A stretch of 5,801 nt of DNA from assembly GCA_021163905.1 (NCBI GenBank), contig JAGGTG010000032.1, forward strand, positions 1-5,801, written 5' to 3'. Positions 1 to 3,721 of the stretch are shown here, piece after piece. How positions within the stretch are numbered: the first letter of the stretch is position 1; every line of letters begins with the position of its first letter. The notes below the pieces were generated by a model. The model was not told the DNA's origin. It saw nothing but the letters and a program-made list of their open reading frames with translations, and searched no databases. Source of the stretch: Candidatus Aerophobota bacterium. Its GTDB lineage: Bacteria; Aerophobota; Aerophobia; Aerophobales; B3-G15. The translations under genes were made by a program, and so were the position numbers.

Positions 1-40
1 AGAAGTTAGAGGTGATACCAAACTCTGGCGAGGCCGTCTT

Positions 41-63
41 CCGTGGGATACCCAGGGAGCCCT
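41..63. repeat. Direct repeat, copy 1
   Basis: This 23-bp GC-rich segment starts CCGTGGGATACCCAGGG and ends AGCCCT. It recurs at 124-145 with a single G missing. The two copies start 83 bp apart and lie in a stretch clearly richer in GC than the genes that follow. A shorter partial likeness (GGTGATACCA) occurs at 11-20. The near identity is seen directly. The family is not one I can name; an interspersed intergenic repeat is the likeliest explanation. Confidence 0.7.
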
Positions 64-91
64 TTTATCAGGGGGAGCAGCGAGCGAAGCG

Positions 92-118
92 TTGAGAGGG
101 AAAGTATTTTCCCCTCAA
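92..118. other. Hairpin between the two repeat copies
   Basis: Bases 92-103 (TTGAGAGGGAAA) pair with 108-118 (TTTCCCCTCAA) to give an 11-bp stem with one bulged A at 97 and a GTAT loop. No run of T follows, so it does not look like an intrinsic terminator. It sits between the repeat copies at 41-63 and 124-145, so it may be part of the same repeated or structured element. A second, weaker pairing, CCCT (60-63) with AGGG (70-73), lies just upstream. Confidence 0.5.
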
Positions 119-123
119 TTAAT

Positions 124-145
124 CCGTGGGATACCCAGGAGCCCT
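124..145. repeat. Direct repeat, copy 2
   Basis: This is the second copy of the repeat at 41-63. It is identical except that the GGG run after CCCA is GG, which makes it 22 bp. A one-base length change would shift a reading frame, so the two copies are not in-frame protein repeats. That supports a noncoding, DNA- or RNA-level origin. Confidence 0.7.
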
Positions 146-192
146 GTAGAGGAATATTTGTGGAAAAAGTGTCCCCAATTTCAAAGTTTTGG

Positions 193-220
193 TTGACATT
201 TTTAAGAGGAGTGTTATAAT
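193..220 (+). promoter_or_regulatory. Consensus sigma-70/sigma-A promoter for the cold shock gene
   Basis: The -35 box TTGACA (193-198) and -10 box TATAAT (215-220) both match consensus exactly, with a 16-bp spacer. A TG at 212-213 one base before the -10 makes it an extended -10 as well. The upstream 177-190 stretch is A/T-rich and could act as an UP element. The expected start is near 226-228, giving a leader of only about 36 nt. The leader is therefore much shorter than the long thermosensing leader of E. coli cspA. The promoter may also serve hpf, ptsN and metK by read-through. Confidence 0.88.
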
Positions 221-236
221 TGGCGAGCTTTGCCAA
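220..236. promoter_or_regulatory. Inverted repeat over the transcription start, possible operator
   Basis: TTGGC (220-224) and GCCAA (232-236) are perfect 5-bp inverted arms separated by 7 bp. The palindrome begins at the last base of the -10 box and covers the predicted start site. Most of the left arm is probably not transcribed, so a DNA-level operator fits better than an RNA hairpin. No known regulator is recognised, and five-base arms can arise by chance. Confidence 0.35.
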
Positions 237-248
237 AATTAATACTGT

Positions 249-257
249 AAGGGGGTG
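249..257 (+). promoter_or_regulatory. Ribosome binding site of the cold shock gene
   Basis: AAGGGGGTG lies 5 to 7 bases before the ATG at 263. It settles the start there rather than at the in-frame GTG at 257, which overlaps the site itself. A near-identical site, AAGGGGGTGAT, precedes the small YHS gene on the other strand. Confidence 0.8.
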
Positions 258-262
258 TGTGT

Positions 263-469
263 ATGTCAGAAGAAGGAACGGTCAAGTGGTTTGATGACCG
301 TAAGGGTTATGGGTTTATCTCTCGAGCTAATGGGAAAGATGTGTTTGTGCATTTTTCCAACATTGTCCAGGAGGGGTTTAAAAGTCTTAAAGAAGGTGAT
401 AAAGTATCTTTTGATGTTCAGGAAACCGAACGTGGTCTTCAGGCAGTCAATGTAGTGAAACGTAGATAA
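263..469 (+). CDS. csp: Cold shock domain protein (CspA family)
   Basis: This 68-residue protein is a single cold shock domain, an OB-fold that binds single-stranded RNA and DNA and acts as an RNA chaperone in the cytoplasm. It has the family opening GTVKWFDDRKGYGFI, with RNP1-type KGYGFI at residues 15-20, and RNP2-type VFVHF at about 27-31. It also has the usual GDKVSFDVQETERGLQAVNV ending. The length is normal (65-70 residues). I chose ATG 263 because it gives the standard short N-terminus (MSEEGTVKWF) and sits well behind AAGGGGGTG. The gene has its own very strong promoter at 193-220. Despite the family name, many Csp proteins are constitutive or growth-phase genes, so cold induction cannot be assumed. 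A 126-bp gap separates it from hpf. Confidence 0.96.
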   Translation: MSEEGTVKWFDDRKGYGFISRANGKDVFVHFSNIVQEGFKSLKEGDKVSFDVQETERGLQAVNVVKRR

Positions 470-485
470 TCCTAAGGAAAATAAG

Positions 486-569
486 CCCGGCTGAATAATT
501 ATGATTGAAGGTAAAGGTAAAAAAACCAGACTTTAACTTTATTTATAAGATTTGGCCGGGGTTTGTTTT
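486..569 (+). terminator. Possible long-loop terminator or structured spacer
   Basis: In the 126-bp gap between csp and hpf, CCCGGC (486-491) is an exact inverted match to GCCGGG (555-560), and flanking A/T bases partly extend the pairing. The 3' arm is followed by GTTTGTTTT (561-569), which resembles a terminator U-tract. The loop of about 63 nt is far longer than normal for an intrinsic terminator, so this could be a partial terminator, an mRNA-processing structure, or coincidence. A TATAAG at 544-549 could be a -10 box, but no good -35 lies at the right distance. I see no convincing separate promoter for hpf. Confidence 0.3.
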
Positions 570-595
570 AAAAACAATCAGGAGAAAAAATTCAA

Positions 596-1126
596 ATGAA
601 AGTTGAGATAAATGGTATAAAAATAAGCGTGACCAAGGATATTGAGGATTTTATCCAGAAAAAAATTAAAAAGTTAAATAGATATTTTAAGGGTATTATT
701 TCCTGCTATGTTATTTTAAAATCAGAAAAAACCGGTTATGAAACCGAGATCACCCTGACAGCCAAAGGATTAAGAATAAACGGCAAGGGAAATGCAGCCG
801 ATCTTTATTCTTCAATAGAGGATGCTATTGATAAAGTCGTAAGGCAATCTAAAAAGTATAAGGAAAAGAAAAAATCTCACAGAGTAACAGTAGGTGCAAA
901 AAATCCCGGATTAAGAATGCAGGTAGGTGGGGAAGAGACTAAAGATAGACCAGCTGTAGTTAAGGTTAAACGTGAACTGGCAAAGCCAATGAGTGTTGAT
1001 GAGGCGGTTATGCAACTTAATCTGTCTAAGGATAATTTTTTTGTCTTTTTAAATGCCGAAACGAATAATGTAAATGTTATTTATAGAAGGGAGGATGGAA
1101 CTTTTGGTTTAATTGAACCTGAATAA
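596..1126 (+). CDS. hpf: Ribosome hibernation-promoting factor, long form (HPF/RaiA family)
   Basis: This 176-residue cytoplasmic protein binds the 30S decoding region and, in its long form, drives pairing of inactive 70S ribosomes into 100S dimers during starvation or stationary phase. Residues 1-97 are the S30AE/YfiA-type domain (MKVEINGIKISVTKDIEDFI, basic KKIKKLNRYFKG, then DLYSSIEDAIDKVVRQSKKYKEKKK). Residues 98-122 are a variable linker. Residues 122-176 are the C-terminal dimerisation domain, with KPMSVDEAVMQL, FFVFLNAETNNVNVIYRR and the terminal DGTFGLIEP. That domain is absent from the short enterobacterial HPF. The length is slightly below the usual 180-190. AGGAGA (580-585) lies 10 bases before the ATG. 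The gene ends 15 bp before the PtsN-like gene, an hpf-ptsN pairing also known from rpoN loci of other bacteria. Confidence 0.95.
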   Translation: MKVEINGIKISVTKDIEDFIQKKIKKLNRYFKGIISCYVILKSEKTGYETEITLTAKGLRINGKGNAADLYSSIEDAIDKVVRQSKKYKEKKKSHRVTVGAKNPGLRMQVGGEETKDRPAVVKVKRELAKPMSVDEAVMQLNLSKDNFFVFLNAETNNVNVIYRREDGTFGLIEPE

Positions 1127-1129
1127 AAT

Positions 1130-1138
1130 AAGGAGGGG
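1130..1138 (+). promoter_or_regulatory. Ribosome binding site fixing the GTG start of ptsN
   Basis: AAGGAGGGG lies 3 to 5 bases before GTG 1142. No ATG in that frame offers a better N-terminus, and starting at GTG gives MQLKNFLDKKAI, which matches the usual opening of EIIA(Ntr) proteins. The site lies wholly in the 15-bp gap after the hpf stop. Confidence 0.82.
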
Positions 1139-1141
1139 AAG

Positions 1142-1597
1142 GTGCAGTTAAAAAACTTTTTAGATAAAAAAGCAATTAGCCCAAGGCTTGCTGCAAAGAC
1201 CAAAGAAGAGGTGTTGGAAGAACTTGTTTCCCTGCTGGAAAAAACAGGAAAGGTAACCGATAGAGAAGAGTTTTTGCGTGTTATAAAGGAAAGAGAAGAA
1301 TTGGGAAGCACGGGGATCGGTTATAATATAGCTATACCTCATGCCCGCTCGAAAGCTATAAAGTCATTAGTAGGAGCTTTTGGAATATCCAGGGAGGGAA
1401 TAGATTTTGATGCTTTGGATAAGGAACCTGTTTACCTTTTTTTTATGCTGGGAGCTCCTCAAGATGCCTCGGGAGAGTATCTAAAGGCACTTGCAACTGT
1501 CTCCCGCTTTCTCCGTCGTAAGAAAGCCAGACAGGATTTGATGAAGGCTGAGACGGTTGAAGAAATAGAAAAAATAATAGAAAGAGAAGGATTGTAA
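1142..1597 (+). CDS. ptsN: PTS EIIA(Ntr)-type regulatory protein, PtsN-like
   Basis: This 151-residue protein is a single PTS EIIA type-2 (fructose/mannitol) domain. In the PtsN branch the domain takes phosphate from NPr/HPr on a histidine and regulates metabolism (nitrogen, potassium, stringent-type signals) instead of importing sugar. The phosphorylation site is His67 in GIGYNIAIPHARSKAIK (residues 58-74), matching the family G-x-G-x-AIPHAR pattern. The second active-site stretch is PVYLFFMLGAPQDASGEYLKAL (96-117). No EIIB or EIIC domain is attached and no PTS transporter is nearby, which favours a regulatory role. It starts at GTG behind AAGGAGGGG and lies between hpf and metK in an apparent operon. 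The partner EI/NPr and target are not visible. Membership of the sugar-transport EIIA branch is the main alternative. Confidence 0.9.
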   Translation: MQLKNFLDKKAISPRLAAKTKEEVLEELVSLLEKTGKVTDREEFLRVIKEREELGSTGIGYNIAIPHARSKAIKSLVGAFGISREGIDFDALDKEPVYLFFMLGAPQDASGEYLKALATVSRFLRRKKARQDLMKAETVEEIEKIIEREGL

Positions 1598-1626
1598 TTT
1601 CCTGGTAGTAGAGAGGGGAGGGAAAA

Positions 1627-2778
1627 ATGGGAAGAAGTAATTATTTGTTTACCTCTGAGTCGGTAACAGAGGGACATCCGGATAAAATTGCCGATCAAAT
1701 TTCCGATGGAGTTTTAGATGCTATTCTTGAAAAAGACCCCATGGGAAGAGTTGCCTGTGAAACTCTGGTAACTACCGGTCTTGTCTTTATAGCTGGAGAG
1801 ATTACCACCAGCTGTTATGTGGATATACCTTCAATAGCAAGGAATGTACTTAAGGAAATAGGTTATACTCATGCAAGCTATGGAATAGATTATAAAAGTT
1901 GTGCTGTGGTTACCTCCATTCATGAACAATCTCCTGATATTTCCCTGGGAGTGGATAAGGACGGAGCAGGGGATCAGGGTATGATGTTTGGCTATGCTAC
2001 AACTGAAACTCCAGAGTACATGCCCCTGCCTATAGTACTGGCTCACAGATTAACCAGGAGATTGGCTGAGGTGAGAAAAAAGAAGATACTTCCCTACCTT
2101 CGTCCTGATGGTAAGTCTCAGGTAACCGTAGAGTACGAAAATGGAATTCCAAAAAGTGTAAAAGCGGTGGTTATTTCTGCTCAACATTCCTCTGAGGTTG
2201 AGGTGGAAGATATAGAGGATGAATTAATCGAAGTAGTTATAAAACCATGTATTCCTGATAAATACAGAGATCCAGAGATGAGCTACTATGTGAATGCTAC
2301 GGGTAGTTTTAAAATAGGAGGACCTCAAGCTGATACAGGACTTACCGGAAGAAAGATAATTATGGATACCTATGGAGGGGTAGGTTCTCACGGAGGAGGA
2401 TGCTTTTCCGGTAAAGATCCAACAAAGGTTGATCGTTCTGGTTCTTATATGGCACGTTATATAGCAAAGAACATTGTTGCAAGTGGCATAGCTACCAAAT
2501 GTGAGGTTCAAATTGCCTATGTTATAGGTGTAAGTGAGCCTGTTTCTTTAATGATAGATACATTTGATACGGGAAAAATTCCTGATTCTAAAATAAGAAA
2601 AATAGTTTATAAATGTTTCCCTCTTTCCCCTAAGGGGATAATCGAAAAGTTAAATTTACGTCGTCCCATTTACAGAAAAACCGCCGTTTATGGCCATTTT
2701 GGTAGAGAAGAACCGGAGTTTACCTGGGAGATGACTGATATGGCTGATATAATTAGAAAAGAGGCTGAGAGCAGTTAG
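1627..2778 (+). CDS. metK: S-adenosylmethionine synthetase (methionine adenosyltransferase)
   Basis: This protein makes SAM from methionine and ATP in the cytoplasm, releasing phosphate and diphosphate; the enzyme is usually a tetramer. At 383 residues it is full length (E. coli MetK is 384). It shows SESVTEGHPDKIADQISD (10-27, ATP/Mg site), signature 1 GAGDQGMMFGYA (113-124), GLTGRKIIMDTYGG (238-251), signature 2 GGGCFSGKDPTKVDRS (256-271) and YGHFGRE (355-361). Signature 2 normally reads GGGAFSGKD; here residue 259 is Cys. The common NPTGRF is NATGSF at 223-228. Catalytic Lys and Asp positions appear intact. ATG 1627 follows GGGGAGGG (1615-1622) by 4 bases. The gap to ptsN is 29 bp, too short for a SAM riboswitch. 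The stop overlaps by 4 bp the stop of a convergent SAM-hydrolase-family gene. Confidence 0.98.
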   Translation: MGRSNYLFTSESVTEGHPDKIADQISDGVLDAILEKDPMGRVACETLVTTGLVFIAGEITTSCYVDIPSIARNVLKEIGYTHASYGIDYKSCAVVTSIHEQSPDISLGVDKDGAGDQGMMFGYATTETPEYMPLPIVLAHRLTRRLAEVRKKKILPYLRPDGKSQVTVEYENGIPKSVKAVVISAQHSSEVEVEDIEDELIEVVIKPCIPDKYRDPEMSYYVNATGSFKIGGPQADTGLTGRKIIMDTYGGVGSHGGGCFSGKDPTKVDRSGSYMARYIAKNIVASGIATKCEVQIAYVIGVSEPVSLMIDTFDTGKIPDSKIRKIVYKCFPLSPKGIIEKLNLRRPIYRKTAVYGHFGREEPEFTWEMTDMADIIRKEAESS

Positions 2779-3530
2779 CTTTCCTTAAAGATTCCAATCT
2801 TATCTCCAACTTGTGCTCCAAGAGCCTTAGCTGCCGATGCTTTATTTTTATCAATTTCAAGGTAACCTGAACTTCCCTTAAGAACAAGATAGCTACCTTC
2901 CTGAACATCAGAAAAGGTTCGGGCGAAGGTTACCTTTACCTTTTTCCCCTTATACATTACTGTTAATTTTTCTCCAGGAGAGAATTCCTTTTTTATATTG
3001 GTTATAATATTTCCAAAATCATCGATATACAAGATACATCCCTCGGGTAGATTTAATTTTTCAATTATCTTTTTGTCCACTCTTTCTCCAAATTTTTCCA
3101 TTTTTCTTCCTGTGGAAAGTAAAGAGGCCAGTGGAGCAAAGATATCTTTTCCCTGAAAGGTAGCTGAGGAATTTTTAAAGGCTTTTGTATTTATTTTAAC
3201 AACCTCTCTTACCTCCTGATTTTCCTCAATAAAGTGGAAAATTCCGTTGTTTGGGCCTATGTAAAGGTGTCTTTCAGTGCGGATGATTAGTGCTGTTCTA
3301 TCTGATCCTACACCAGGATCTACAACTATGAGATGAATGGTCTCATCAGGAAAAGAAGGACACACCTGCCAGATAAAAAAAGCAGTCTCAAGGATATTAA
3401 AACTTTTAATCTTATGGGTAAGATCAATCAGCTTAACTTCGGGATTAATGGAGAGTATCACTCCTTTCATCTGACCAACGTAAAGATCAGATACAAAATC
3501 TGTGGTTAAAGTGATGATTTTTGTTCTCAT
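2775..3530 (-). CDS. DUF62/SAM hydroxide adenosyltransferase family protein, catalytic His replaced
   Basis: This 251-residue protein belongs to the SAM hydroxide adenosyltransferase family (formerly DUF62), related to fluorinase and chlorinase. Characterised members hydrolyse SAM to adenosine and L-methionine. The N-terminal domain has ITLTTDFVSDLYVGQMKGVI (6-25), VVDPGVGSDR (69-78), IGPNNGI (91-97) and SATFQGKDIFAP (122-133). The C-terminal domain has IDDFGNIITNI (169-179) and SSGYLEIDKNKASAAKALG (220-238). The family uses an Asp-Arg-His triad to activate water. Asp71 and Arg78 are present, but the His of TFHGRD is Gln126 (codon CAG, 3153-3155) and the following Arg is Lys. SAM binding looks retained; activity is uncertain. 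No Shine-Dalgarno precedes ATG 3530, so translation may depend on the YHS gene 18 bp upstream. The stop overlaps the metK stop. Confidence 0.9.
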   Translation of the reverse strand: MRTKIITLTTDFVSDLYVGQMKGVILSINPEVKLIDLTHKIKSFNILETAFFIWQVCPSFPDETIHLIVVDPGVGSDRTALIIRTERHLYIGPNNGIFHFIEENQEVREVVKINTKAFKNSSATFQGKDIFAPLASLLSTGRKMEKFGERVDKKIIEKLNLPEGCILYIDDFGNIITNIKKEFSPGEKLTVMYKGKKVKVTFARTFSDVQEGSYLVLKGSSGYLEIDKNKASAAKALGAQVGDKIGIFKES

Positions 3531-3548
3531 TAGAATTTGCTGAGAGGA

Positions 3549-3698
3549 TTAAATGTATTTTTCAGGATCTTTATCGAATTCCTCTTTACATTTTTGAGAG
3601 CAAAAGTAGTAGAGCTTTCCTTCATATTCAGAGGTAGCTACAGCTTCTTTTTTCCTTATTTTTTTCTTGCAAACAGGATCCTTTGTTTTGTCAAACAT
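3549..3698 (-). CDS. Small stand-alone YHS-domain protein
   Basis: This 49-residue protein starts MFDKTKDPVCKKKI and continues with EYEGKLYYFCSQKCKEEF (24-41) and DPEKYI (44-49). That is essentially one YHS domain (TRASH-like): DPVC near the start, then YYFCSxxCxxxF and DPExY. Cys10, Cys33 and Cys37 are the likely metal ligands. YHS domains occur in copper ATPases, mono-oxygenases and heavy-metal proteins, and as tiny free proteins of mostly unknown role; metal binding or transfer is inferred. The usual DPVCGM is DPVCKK here and the first half is very Lys-rich. The start is secure: AAGGGGGTGAT lies just upstream. It sits 23 bp after the PBP stop and 18 bp before the SAM-hydrolase-family start, so it is probably the middle gene of a minus-strand operon. 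Confidence 0.88.
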   Translation of the reverse strand: MFDKTKDPVCKKKIRKKEAVATSEYEGKLYYFCSQKCKEEFDKDPEKYI

Positions 3699-3702
3699 TA
3701 AA

Positions 3703-3713
3703 ATCACCCCCTT
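3703..3713 (-). promoter_or_regulatory. Ribosome binding site of the YHS gene
   Basis: On the minus strand AAGGGGGTGAT ends 4 bases before the ATG at 3698. It closely matches the anti-Shine-Dalgarno complement AAGGAGGTGAT and supports this very small gene as real. It lies entirely in the 23-bp gap after the PBP stop codon. Confidence 0.8.
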
Positions 3714-3721
3714 GAATATTT

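Noticed and set aside
41..145. CRISPR-like repeat-spacer arrangement
   Set aside because: There are only two copies, with a 60-bp interval that holds a hairpin, and no further units or cas genes.
2..196. Plus-strand frame open from the left edge to a TGA at 194-196, a possible gene tail
   Set aside because: Its translation is low-quality and rich in Arg, Gly, Ser and Pro, unlike the other proteins here. Other frames are also open, and the repeats differ by one base. It cannot be excluded without sequence to the left.
6..236. Minus-strand open frame of 76 codons upstream of csp
   Set aside because: It runs through the consensus promoter and both direct-repeat copies, the copies fall in different frames, and the protein resembles no family I know. 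It is better explained by GC-rich noncoding DNA.
501..536. Eleven-codon frame MIEGKGKKTRL between csp and hpf, a possible leader peptide
   Set aside because: It has no Shine-Dalgarno site and no run of a regulatory amino acid beyond a few Lys. Short frames like this are expected by chance.
551..570. Possible sigma-54 promoter (TGGCCGGGGTTTG) before hpf, tempting given the rpoN-linked hpf-ptsN pairing
   Set aside because: The -12 GC element is missing: the bases 10 after the GG at 554-555 are TT.
2779..2830. Looked for a bidirectional terminator after metK
   Set aside because: Only a trivial CTTT/AAAG pairing is present and the bases code for the conserved C-terminus of the DUF62 protein. 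No terminator is supported.
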